Source of the DNA: a bacterium
GTDB taxonomy: Bacteria; Patescibacteriota; Saccharimonadia; Saccharimonadales; JACDBH01
Length of the DNA stretch: 14,843 nucleotides
Direction of reading: 5' to 3'
Assembly (NCBI GenBank): GCA_029557395.1
Contig: JAKQIK010000047.1
Location: forward strand, 1-14,843
Shown here piece after piece: positions 1 to 6,381 of the stretch (positions within the stretch are counted from its first letter, which is position 1; the number at the start of each line of letters is the position of its first letter). A program made the translations under genes and the position numbers. The notes beneath the pieces were generated by a model. The model worked only from the letters and a program-made list of their open reading frames with translations. It was not told the DNA's origin and did not search any database.

Positions 1-522
1 AGCGATAAGTTCATGGGTTAGCGGTATATCTATCGTGATAACATCCTGTTGTTTGTTGCCGTAATATTTTGCCATGAATAATAGCCATTTGATAACTTTT
101 CTCTCTATGGTTGGTTCTCCTTGGTAGACGATACGCTCTATGAGGAGTATCTGAGATTTTAATAACCAGTTTGTGTATTCTTGATTAAATTTTTGATTTT
201 TTTGCAAGTAGCTAAGAAAATCTACTCTGGGCACCCTATATACTGTCGATTTCTTTACAGAGGAGTATTCAAGATTACCGCCCGAATCAATAAAGAACGA
301 ACCGCTTTTTGCGAAGGACATTCCAGGAATAAAGTAGCCAATAATACGATGGTCTCCGTTAACCAAAGTAAAAGAGACTTTGATAAGACCATCCAACAAA
401 AAATATACCCAAGGGGATTCATCATAAATGGTGATTAGATATTGATTTTTCGGGATGTTGATTAATTGACCTTTTTGCTTAAAGAATTTTTCATGCTCTG
501 TCATGTAGTCAAAGAAACTCAT
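1..522 (-). CDS. Crp/Fnr-family transcriptional regulator, 3' part cut by window edge
   Basis: I translated the minus strand from the ATG at 522 to base 1: 174 uninterrupted codons with no stop, so the gene continues beyond the window. Residues about 15-105 look like a cyclic-nucleotide-binding-type beta-roll (WVYFLLDGLIKVSF at 38-51, then RIIGYFIPGMSF at 59-70). A long helix around 106-150 resembles the Crp dimerisation helix (SQILLIERIVYQGEPTIERK). The visible end, DIPLTHELIA, is where the DNA-binding helix-turn-helix of this family normally begins (compare lT.eeLA). I see no clear cAMP-contact signature, so the ligand is unknown. The start is supported by a TATAAT 6 nt upstream of the ATG (leaderless). 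The gene is divergent from the sortase gene and has a near-palindrome over its -35, which suggests autoregulation. The plus-strand open frame at 181-438 is its shadow. Confidence 0.8.
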   Translation of the reverse strand, partial: MSFFDYMTEHEKFFKQKGQLINIPKNQYLITIYDESPWVYFLLDGLIKVSFTLVNGDHRIIGYFIPGMSFAKSGSFFIDSGGNLEYSSVKKSTVYRVPRVDFLSYLQKNQKFNQEYTNWLLKSQILLIERIVYQGEPTIERKVIKWLLFMAKYYGNKQQDVITIDIPLTHELIA

Positions 523-528
523 GGTGGG

Positions 529-557
529 ATTATACGCTAGTTAATGAAAGATGATAA
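529..557 (-). promoter_or_regulatory. Promoter of the Crp/Fnr-type gene (leaderless)
   Basis: On the minus strand TTATCA (557-552) is followed by a 17-nt spacer and a perfect TATAAT (534-529). The ATG begins at 522, so the predicted transcription start falls on or within a base or two of the start codon. There is no room for a Shine-Dalgarno. Confidence 0.65.
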
Positions 558-567
558 GTACATATCA
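552..567. promoter_or_regulatory. Near-palindromic operator candidate between regulator and sortase
   Basis: TGATAAGTACATATCA matches its own reverse complement at 14 of 16 positions (TGATA-N6-TATCA). The spacing of half-sites resembles Crp/Fnr operators. It overlaps the -35 of the divergent Crp/Fnr-type gene, so it could be its autoregulatory site and might also influence the sortase promoter about 40 bp away. The assignment to this regulator is inferred. Confidence 0.45.
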
Positions 568-607
568 GAAAAAATGATAACAATACCGTAAAAAACTTAT
601 GTTCTTA

Positions 608-636
608 TTGTACAAAGATGTTTGACTGGCTATAAT
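608..636 (+). promoter_or_regulatory. Promoter of the sortase gene (near-leaderless)
   Basis: TTGTAC (608-613), a 17-nt spacer and a perfect TATAAT (631-636) lie just before the ATG at 648. The predicted start of transcription at about 643 leaves only around 5 nt of leader and no Shine-Dalgarno. Confidence 0.65.
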
Positions 637-647
637 GATACCTATCA

Positions 648-1301
648 ATGAGTAGGGTAAGAAAACTATTAAGTAGGACTAGTCTTAAGCTAGCTTTATT
701 GTTGGTCTTGTTGTTTTTTGGCTCAATTATTGTTTGGTTTTTCTGGCAAGGTAGGCAAAACAAGCAAGCTGAATCAGAGCCACTCATTACCTATTCGGTC
801 GACTTTCCAGATGAGTCAAAAGATAATGCTATTAGCTATCAATGGCGTGGTGCGCCTGAAGAGCCTAAAAAGATTCGTATAACCAAAATTAACGTCGATG
901 CATATATTCAAAAGGCTGGAGTTGATCAAAATAAGCGTGTGGCAGTACCAAATAACGTTCACTTGGCAGCCTGGTTTGCTGATAGCGTGAAACCTGGCCA
1001 AAAAGGCTTGTCGATTATAGATGGACATGTGAGTGGTCGCCAGACCGAGGGTGTTTTTGAACAAATAGGCAAGCTTTCTGCTGGGGATGAAGTTGAGATA
1101 GAGATGGGTAATGGAACTATAAAAAAATACAAGGTAATAGAAAGTCAGCAGATCAAGGAGTCTGAGGCCGTTAGTGTGTTATTTGACCAAAGTCCAAAAG
1201 TTGTTAGCCAGCTAAATCTAATAACATGTGGTGGGCGTTTTGATAGGAGCACCAATCAGTATGAAGACCGTATTATTGTATCCACAGAATTAATTAACTA
1301 G
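648..1301 (+). CDS. Class F-like sortase
   Basis: Membrane-anchored cysteine transpeptidase expected to cleave an LPXTG-like signal on exported proteins and join them to a surface acceptor. The 217-aa protein has a basic N terminus and one membrane segment (about 12-33), then an extracytoplasmic sortase barrel from about residue 74. Catalytic residues are all visible: His127 in IDGHVSG, Cys194 in LNLITCGG, and Arg208 in YEDRIIV. The LITCGGRFDRSTNQY block resembles class F sortases of Actinobacteria and Saccharibacteria; I infer the class from this block only. The start is set by the TATAAT 11 nt upstream. The 3' end overlaps the convergent LSNTG-protein gene by 8 bp, placing an enzyme beside a plausible substrate. 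Confidence 0.9.
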   Translation: MSRVRKLLSRTSLKLALLLVLLFFGSIIVWFFWQGRQNKQAESEPLITYSVDFPDESKDNAISYQWRGAPEEPKKIRITKINVDAYIQKAGVDQNKRVAVPNNVHLAAWFADSVKPGQKGLSIIDGHVSGRQTEGVFEQIGKLSAGDEVEIEMGNGTIKKYKVIESQQIKESEAVSVLFDQSPKVVSQLNLITCGGRFDRSTNQYEDRIIVSTELIN

Positions 1302-1557
1302 ATTCTTTTTTTGGCCTTCGCCAAATCCTCACCAAGATAGCACTCATGATAATCACCGAAGCAACTACAACTCCAAGCCAAATAACTGTTCCTGTATTAG
1401 AAAGATTAAGGCCACTTTTGCCATTGATATCACCCCCATAAGACGGGTCAACATTATAATTGCCATTTCCATAATAGTAGCTATCACTTTGGGCAATAAA
1501 TGATGTTAGTGAATATTGATTGGGTAACGTTATTTGTATACTTGCTGTTTTTTCCAT
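1294..1557 (-). CDS. Small membrane protein with LSNTG sorting signal, candidate sortase substrate
   Basis: The 87-aa product ends in a tripartite cell-wall sorting signal: LSNTG (52-56), a hydrophobic segment (about 57-77) and a basic tail RIWRRPKKESS. Residues 25-50 are rich in Tyr, Gly and Asn (SYYYGNGNYN, SYGG), a likely exposed stretch. The gene is convergent with and overlaps the sortase gene by 8 bp, so it is a natural substrate candidate. From the first ATG the protein lacks a signal peptide, which a sortase substrate needs. The same frame stays open upstream to 1656 and encodes a long hydrophobic run, but with no ATG, GTG or TTG; see findings. The protein is not otherwise recognised. 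Confidence 0.65.
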   Translation of the reverse strand: MEKTASIQITLPNQYSLTSFIAQSDSYYYGNGNYNVDPSYGGDINGKSGLNLSNTGTVIWLGVVVASVIIMSAILVRIWRRPKKESS

Positions 1558-1576
1558 ATGGCTATCTGTAACGAAT

Positions 1577-1605
1577 TTGACATAAATTATTACAATGCTT
1601 ATACT
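1577..1605 (+). promoter_or_regulatory. Promoter of the first Tat micro-protein and fibre gene
   Basis: A consensus TTGACA (1577-1582), a 17-nt spacer and TATACT (1600-1605). The predicted start at about 1612 gives a leader of about 27 nt that is A-rich (ttataacaaataagaaaaaa) with no Shine-Dalgarno. A very similar A-rich leader precedes the second Tat micro-protein. Confidence 0.75.
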
Positions 1606-1638
1606 TACAAAAGAGATTATAACAAATAAGAAAAAAAT

Positions 1639-1845
1639 ATGCTTAACTTGGATAAATTATTAGACAAAGAAATATCAAGACGAGAATTTGTAGGTTTGGT
1701 GGGTACCGGTATTTTGTCTATTATTGGTATTGCTTCACTACTAAAAAATATGAATTTATCGATAGACAAGTACACAAATAACAATAATAACGTTGCACAA
1801 TATGGTGAAACAATTTATGGCGGTGGCAATGTTAATCAGCCATAA
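1639..1845 (+). CDS. Tiny twin-arginine signal protein (68 aa)
   Basis: The protein is almost only a Tat signal. Residues 1-12 are a helical, charged n-region; SRREF (13-17) is a twin-arginine motif; residues 18-36 are a hydrophobic, Gly/Ile-rich h-region followed by K. No AxA cleavage site is evident, so it may remain anchored by its signal. The exposed tail of about 30 residues is Asn-, Tyr- and Gly-rich (NNNNN, QYGETIYGGGN). It is the first gene of a unit with the fibre-like gene 20 nt downstream. Its N-terminal half closely parallels the 75-aa protein encoded at 6382. tatC and tatA lie nearby. I know no function for such short Tat proteins. A carrier or anchor role for the fibre protein is speculation. 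Confidence 0.8.
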   Translation: MLNLDKLLDKEISRREFVGLVGTGILSIIGIASLLKNMNLSIDKYTNNNNNVAQYGETIYGGGNVNQP

Positions 1846-1850
1846 TTTCT

Positions 1851-1856
1851 AGAGGT
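1851..1856 (+). promoter_or_regulatory. Shine-Dalgarno of the fibre gene
   Basis: AGAGGT lies 9 nt before the ATG at 1866. It fixes the start and contrasts with the Shine-Dalgarno-free starts of first genes in this window. Confidence 0.6.
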
Positions 1857-1865
1857 AACAAGAAT

Positions 1866-2873
1866 ATGCCTAGGCTCCCGATACCAGGGTCAGACGGTGG
1901 ACAGTGGGGCAATATTCTCAATGAATATTTGAGTGTTTCTCATAATGCAGATGGATCTATAAAGCCATCTGCTCTAACGCAGGTCGTAGGTGCTACCGGC
2001 CCCGTTGGTCCGATAGGCCCTCAGGGTGCACAAGGGTTTACTGGTGCCACTGGTCCACAGGGTCCAGCAGGGGCTGATGGTGTTGGTGCAGTCGATTCTG
2101 TAAATAGCCAGACAGGTGCAGTTATGCTGGGTGCCACCGATGTAGGGGCGGCTCCTTCGTCACATAATCACTCATCATCTGATATAACGTCAGGCACAAT
2201 AGCTACAGCTCGTCTTGGTTCGGGAACGGCAGACAGTACGAAGTTTTTACGAGGCGATCAGACATGGGCTGATACTATTGGTGGACTCAAAAGTAATGTA
2301 AACGAAATTTCTGTACTCTCTGTTGGAAATGATTTTTATTCTTCATTTTATTTCGGAAGTACTTGCACATTGCCAAGTAGCAGATGTTCTGCTGGTAGGG
2401 CATTTTCTCCGATTAGCAACTGTGTACTTACTGAAATAGTGGTTGGCGCTACAAGTGGATCTCCGGTAGGTGCAACTTTGAGTGTGGGGATTGTAGAAAT
2501 TAATACTAACGGGTCTCCTCAAAATAACATATCTATACTTTTGACTGATGTAATAATAATAAGCTCAGTAATAAATACATTTACTGTTAATTTTTCACTA
2601 TTTGCTGATAAAGCATATTCGATATTATTTTTGGGAGGAGGGATACAACCTGTATTATATGGTTTCGCATCAGGTACTGCAGGTCTTTCGCCCACAATAT
2701 GGGGTACATCTGTATTGCGTCATGATACTGCTAGGGTTGGTGATACAAATGGTAGGGGTGCATGGTATCGATTCGCTCCTACAGTAAATGGCGTAATGCC
2801 ATCAACCATCAATGGATGGTATTTAACTCATTCTTCTTTAGAAATCCCTAACTTGGGCTTAAAGCTACAATAG
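1866..2873 (+). CDS. Collagen-like, tail-fibre-like surface protein
   Basis: The 335-aa product has four parts. Residues 1-35 form an N-terminal module (LPIPGSDGGQWGNILNEYLS, then HNADGSIK) that I recall at the start of many CPR fibre-like proteins. Residues 42-74 are eleven uninterrupted collagen-type G-X-Y triplets (GPV, GPI, GPQ and so on). Residues 75-135 resemble phage tail-fibre shaft repeats (GATDVGAAPSSHNHSSSDI, then KFLRGDQTWAD). Residues about 140-335 are a Ser/Thr/Val/Ile-rich beta-type domain with two cysteines (STCTLPSSRCSAG) near its start. There is no signal peptide or membrane segment, so its export route is unclear. It is translationally downstream of the Tat micro-protein. 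A trimeric adhesive fibre is the likeliest role; direct evidence is limited to the repeats. Confidence 0.75.
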   Translation: MPRLPIPGSDGGQWGNILNEYLSVSHNADGSIKPSALTQVVGATGPVGPIGPQGAQGFTGATGPQGPAGADGVGAVDSVNSQTGAVMLGATDVGAAPSSHNHSSSDITSGTIATARLGSGTADSTKFLRGDQTWADTIGGLKSNVNEISVLSVGNDFYSSFYFGSTCTLPSSRCSAGRAFSPISNCVLTEIVVGATSGSPVGATLSVGIVEINTNGSPQNNISILLTDVIIISSVINTFTVNFSLFADKAYSILFLGGGIQPVLYGFASGTAGLSPTIWGTSVLRHDTARVGDTNGRGAWYRFAPTVNGVMPSTINGWYLTHSSLEIPNLGLKLQ

Positions 2874-2955
2874 TCTAACTGCATTGAATTAACAAAAACT
2901 TTACCAGCGTACTATCTCTTGTGGACACAAAGCATATATAAGGTTATGCTAATTG

Positions 2956-2961
2956 TATAAT
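2956..2961 (+). promoter_or_regulatory. -10 box of tatC
   Basis: A perfect TATAAT ends 13 nt before the tatC ATG at 2975. No good -35 is seen 16-18 nt upstream (catata). The implied leader is about 7 nt, without Shine-Dalgarno. Confidence 0.5.
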
Positions 2962-2974
2962 AATCACTTTTGGT

Positions 2975-4207
2975 ATGAGTAATAATAACCCTGTTAGAAA
3001 AAACTATGTCTCACGTAGCTCTCGGTCCAGTCATGGGGCTAGTGCTAGGCGACCAGCTAGGCTATATAGTAGTCGCACTATTAAGCATACGGACAAAGTT
3101 GCTCCCAAAGTTGCTCCGAGAAGGGAATTCAAGCCAAAGACAAAAACACAGGAGTTATTGCTAGAATCTGTAAGCCCTACTGAAATTCAAAAAAATTTAG
3201 CCCAAACCATAGATAGCGGAGAAACTATTGCGGTAAGAGTAGAAAAACCTCTCGTAGCAAAAGACATCTCAGTAGGTGTCAGAAAGTCACTTAACCAAAC
3301 GGTTAAACAAGTTTCTGAGACTTCGCTACCTAATCATGATACTCAACAATCTTCTGTAACTCTAGGGGTCACAGCTACACAAACCTCTACAAAGAGTAGA
3401 GCTCCGAAACAATCAAGACATAAAAAAACCAGGAAGAAAAAAGTCAATCATGCCAAACGCCAAACTGTAGGAGAGCATATTGATGAGTTTCGACGGAGAC
3501 TGCTGTACTGCGTGGTAGCTTTGGTCATCGGAGGGGTTATTGGTTATCGTTTTCAGGACAAGATTATCGCTTGGCTAGTTAAACCCCTGGGTCAGCAGTT
3601 GTTCTATACAAGTCCAACAGGTGGTTTTGATTTTTTGATAAAGATTTGTTTGTTCTTTGGATTTTTGCTGGCTATACCGGTAATCATCTATAATTTTATT
3701 CGTTTTTTGGCACCGGCTGTCCCGGAAAGAGTCAGCTATAGTACGGTTAAATTACTACTTATCTCGATGGTATTGGCGTTGATGGGCGTAGCCTTTGCAT
3801 ATTACGTCAGCCTCCCAGCTGCTCTACATTTTTTGAATAACTTTACTAATGATCAGATACAATCTCTCATTTCTGCTCAAGAATATTTCAATTTTGTGAT
3901 GTTGTATCTGGCAGGATTTGCGGCTTTGTTCCAGATGCCTCTTATTTTTGCCTTTATTAACAAAGTAACACCACTCAAACCAAGTATTTTGATGCAAAAA
4001 CAACGCATTGTGATACTGGTTAGCTTTATTGTGGCGGCTATTTTGACGCCTACACCCGATCCAATGAACCAGACATTGATGGCAATACCGATCATTGGCT
4101 TGTATCAGACCTCGGTGGGTGTAGTCTGGCAAGACAATCGGCGAAAACGTCGCAAACAGGCCAAAAATAGACAAGTTGCAAGTGACACCGAGCTAGCGGT
4201 GGCTTGA
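2975..4207 (+). CDS. tatC: Sec-independent protein translocase TatC with long basic N-terminal extension
   Basis: TatC is the receptor for twin-arginine signals and forms the core of the Tat translocon with TatA. The conserved core begins at about residue 163 with TVGEHIDEFRRRLL and contains six hydrophobic segments. Family blocks seen are FLAPAVPERVSYS (Glu251 matches the functionally important E. coli Glu103), the FAYYVSLPAALHF region, and TPTPDPMNQTLMAIP. Gln320 sits where E. coli has Glu170. At 410 aa it is about 150 residues longer than E. coli TatC (258). The surplus is a hydrophilic, Ser/Arg/Lys-rich N-terminal tail (1-162) ending in HKKTRKKKVNHAKR, plus a basic C-terminal tail. The tail is in the same open frame after a good -10, so it appears genuine. 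It is the only gene here ending in TGA. Confidence 0.95.
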   Translation: MSNNNPVRKNYVSRSSRSSHGASARRPARLYSSRTIKHTDKVAPKVAPRREFKPKTKTQELLLESVSPTEIQKNLAQTIDSGETIAVRVEKPLVAKDISVGVRKSLNQTVKQVSETSLPNHDTQQSSVTLGVTATQTSTKSRAPKQSRHKKTRKKKVNHAKRQTVGEHIDEFRRRLLYCVVALVIGGVIGYRFQDKIIAWLVKPLGQQLFYTSPTGGFDFLIKICLFFGFLLAIPVIIYNFIRFLAPAVPERVSYSTVKLLLISMVLALMGVAFAYYVSLPAALHFLNNFTNDQIQSLISAQEYFNFVMLYLAGFAALFQMPLIFAFINKVTPLKPSILMQKQRIVILVSFIVAAILTPTPDPMNQTLMAIPIIGLYQTSVGVVWQDNRRKRRKQAKNRQVASDTELAVA

Positions 4208-4225
4208 CCTTAGTGCTTAGAGGAC

Positions 4226-5875
4226 TTAAGGATAAGCCGGCAATTCGATTGTTGCTGTCGTACCTTTGCCTATTTTTGAATCTATATGTATTTGCCCATT
4301 TATTCTATCTAGTGCGGACTTACTGGCGTACAGGCTCATACCCATGCCATCATGGTCATATTGCAAAACGTCGCTAGTCTTTGAGAAAGGTTGAAACAGA
4401 CTACCTAGCGTTTCTTGCTTGATACCTTCGCCACCATCGGTAACTTTGACAGTAACTTTATTTGCAGAAGGCTTTGCTATATTTATATCAATTGAGCCAC
4501 CTTGGGTGTTGTATTCAATAGCATTATCGATAATAGATTTTATGGCGATATCAAACTCTTTTGGGTTTAGATTGATTTCACCTATAGAGTCGAGATTGTC
4601 GGTTACTTTTAGGCCTTTTGCTGTTATATCAGAAGAATTGTCTTCTATGATTTTTCTTATACTATTACCGATGTTGATTTTTGATGGACTACTGACGTCG
4701 GCCCGTGTGGCCATATCTATCTTTGACATTAAGCTTTTGAGGGCTGATATACTATTTGTCAACATACTTGCAATTTTCTTGTCCTGTATAAGGTCAAGGG
4801 ATGATTCTAGTGCTGTAACAATATTTTCCAAAGCATTTTTCAGATTATTTATCAGGGTAGTTCGTTGTAATTTGAGCTCATTTATTAGGCTTGTTACTTG
4901 GTTGTATACGCGCTTTTGATTCTTGGATATTCTGAGTAAACGTATTGAGTTTGCAAATATCAAGGTTATCATAACGGCTACAGCTATCTGAATAAACAGG
5001 TAGTTACTAGGTTTATTTGTATCTGTATATGATAGTGCAGAGTTGATAAGAAGAGCAAAAAGAATAGCTACGATAACTGGTACAAAGAAATACCATTGAC
5101 CAAATATCTTGAAAAAGGTGATATTAATATTACTTTTTGTCACCGTGCTGTTGATGACTGACTCATTTGCTATCGAACTAGTTGTTAAGCTAATAGTAGA
5201 TTCCATGTTTTGAGCTACAGATTCTAGTTTTTTTGTGGCATCTTCTTCCGTTTTTTTAGTTGATAGCAAATCGGCTACGCCTTTTGTAGTAGCTAGAGGC
5301 GTATTGAGATTGTGCATAGCAAGTCTAAGGAAGTTTTTTTGCTCCTGAAGAACTTTCTGGAGTTCCTTGACGGCATTAATTAGCTTGACTGATTTGTTGC
5401 GGTCAATAATAGCAATAACTATCAAAATAACACTAAAAATAAGGAGTAAAAACCAAGAGTAGTAGGGTGCTGTTACGCGATGTGCTTCTGGTATTTTTTC
5501 GACAAGGTCAACGGTTTCTTTGAGCACTATACCTTGAAGGCCCCTAACTTTAACCTTATCAGATGCCCTAGGTAGTGAATTAGTTGTTGTTGTGCCTCCA
5601 TCGTCACCATCGTGTTGTTCAATGATTTCTGGTACTAAAGTAGGGTCTTCTGGTGTAGGTTCGGGCTCTGGATCTGGCTCTGGTTCGGGGTTGTTTGGTT
5701 GCACTTCTATAGGACAGGCTTGACCATATGTACACTGATTATTTTCTCCCCCTCCGCTACCACCATAGCTACCGCCACCGTATTGAGCCGATACTGTTTT
5801 GGTAGCTACGAGGAACGTACTGACTACTAGCAATAATATAGCTGATAATTTAGATATTTTAAGTAATTTTTTCAT
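4226..5875 (-). CDS. Membrane histidine kinase with duplicated DHp-like modules
   Basis: Residues 1-30 are a signal peptide (cleavage after VSA likely). An exported QYGGGSYGG tract and a Pro/Glu/Asp repeat (64-78) follow. A membrane segment (139-157) leads to an H-box, FLRLAMHNLNTPLATTKG with His188. Two more membrane segments (about 262-281 and 293-311) are followed by a second DHp-like helix pair, LINNLKNALENIVTALESSL, where the phospho-acceptor position is Asn347. The ATP-binding domain is complete: N-box Asn451, G1 DGGEG (480-484), F-box FQPF (494-497), G2 GMGM (510-513). The His-bearing DHp is thus separated from the ATPase by about 260 residues. No response regulator is adjacent, so the partner and signal are unknown. 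It converges on tatC and is divergent from tatA. Confidence 0.85.
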   Translation of the reverse strand: MKKLLKISKLSAILLLVVSTFLVATKTVSAQYGGGSYGGSGGGENNQCTYGQACPIEVQPNNPEPEPDPEPEPTPEDPTLVPEIIEQHDGDDGGTTTTNSLPRASDKVKVRGLQGIVLKETVDLVEKIPEAHRVTAPYYSWFLLLIFSVILIVIAIIDRNKSVKLINAVKELQKVLQEQKNFLRLAMHNLNTPLATTKGVADLLSTKKTEEDATKKLESVAQNMESTISLTTSSIANESVINSTVTKSNINITFFKIFGQWYFFVPVIVAILFALLINSALSYTDTNKPSNYLFIQIAVAVMITLIFANSIRLLRISKNQKRVYNQVTSLINELKLQRTTLINNLKNALENIVTALESSLDLIQDKKIASMLTNSISALKSLMSKIDMATRADVSSPSKINIGNSIRKIIEDNSSDITAKGLKVTDNLDSIGEINLNPKEFDIAIKSIIDNAIEYNTQGGSIDINIAKPSANKVTVKVTDGGEGIKQETLGSLFQPFSKTSDVLQYDHDGMGMSLYASKSALDRINGQIHIDSKIGKGTTATIELPAYP

Positions 5876-5922
5876 ACATTTAAACTAATGCTTACCTTAT
5901 ATGATAACTCAAAATAGCTGTT

Positions 5923-5938
5923 CTTTGAAATTTCAAAG
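5923..5938. promoter_or_regulatory. Perfect 16-bp palindrome, operator candidate
   Basis: CTTTGAAATTTCAAAG is identical to its reverse complement. It lies 48 bp upstream of the kinase ATG and about 65 bp upstream of the tatA -35, in their shared intergenic region. No T-run follows, so it is not a terminator. It could bind a dimeric regulator acting on either gene. It differs in sequence from the palindrome at 552-567. Confidence 0.4.
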
Positions 5939-6003
5939 TTTAGAGTACTGCAATGAAACTAACAGAACGTTTTTACTTGGGTTAGTCAGCTACGTACACG
6001 TAC

Positions 6004-6032
6004 TTGCATAAAAATGCTTTTTCCGTTATGCT
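6004..6032 (+). promoter_or_regulatory. Promoter of tatA
   Basis: TTGCAT (6004-6009), a 17-nt spacer, and TATGCT (6027-6032). The predicted start at about 6039 leaves a 28-nt leader carrying the AGAGGG Shine-Dalgarno at 6055-6060, 6 nt before the ATG. Confidence 0.5.
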
Positions 6033-6066
6033 TTATTTATTAAGTTAATGCTACAGAGGGAATATA

Positions 6067-6240
6067 ATGCTCGGATTAGGCGCACCAGAATTAATCATCG
6101 TTTTATTAATACTACTTTTGTTGTTTGGGGCAAGTCGTTTGCCTAAACTTTCTAAATCACTTGGTGAGTCAGCCAGGGAACTTAGAAAAGGATTCACTGA
6201 CGATCCTCACAAAAAAGAAGAAGAAAAAAAAGAAGCTTAA
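6067..6240 (+). CDS. tatA: Sec-independent translocase subunit TatA (57 aa)
   Basis: I translated this short gene by hand. It begins MLGLGAPELIIVLLILLLLF, then has GASRLPKLSKSLGESARELR and a Lys/Glu-rich end. This is the complete TatA plan: a short N-terminal membrane helix with an early polar residue (Glu8), the FG hinge (Phe20-Gly21), and an amphipathic helix (about 24-40). The acidic-basic tail is very short, and total length is below that of E. coli TatA (89 aa). TatA polymerises around TatC to form the translocation pore. AGAGGG lies 6 nt before the ATG. It is separated from tatC by the minus-strand kinase, so the two tat genes are not an operon. The second Tat micro-protein follows 141 nt downstream with its own promoter. 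Confidence 0.93.
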   Translation: MLGLGAPELIIVLLILLLLFGASRLPKLSKSLGESARELRKGFTDDPHKKEEEKKEA

Positions 6241-6315
6241 TTTTTATACTTAAGTTTAAAAAAATAGGTATTCTTACTAACCTCTAGGGAATTGAGCCAT
6301 TTATACTTTTTGTTA

Positions 6316-6344
6316 TTGACAGGCCTTAGATTTGGGCGTAACAT
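6316..6344 (+). promoter_or_regulatory. Promoter of the second Tat micro-protein
   Basis: A consensus TTGACA (6316-6321), 17-nt spacer and TAACAT (6339-6344). The predicted start at about 6351 gives a leader of roughly 31 nt, very A-rich (ttataaaacaaaacaaaaaa) and without Shine-Dalgarno, like the leader at 1612-1638. Confidence 0.65.
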
Positions 6345-6381
6345 GTAGTTACTCTTTATAAAACAAAACAAAAAAACAAAA

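Noticed and set aside
181..438. Plus-strand open frame of 85 codons
   Set aside because: It lies antisense to a continuous Crp/Fnr-like protein on the minus strand and has no plausible start signals or protein features.
1987..2090. Short repeats as a CRISPR or tandem DNA array
   Set aside because: They are the codons of collagen-type G-X-Y triplets in frame within the fibre gene.
4205..4207. Alternative code with TGA as glycine (Gracilibacteria-like)
   Set aside because: No gene has an in-frame internal TGA, and tatC, the only gene ending in TGA, closes at the expected end of the family.
4208..4250. Bidirectional terminator between convergent tatC and the kinase gene
   Set aside because: Only weak 5-bp stems (for example GCTTA/TAAGC) with a large loop and no T-runs are found.
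4419..4919. Plus-strand open frame of 166 codons
   Set aside because: It is antisense to the DHp and ATPase part of the kinase, whose motifs are intact.
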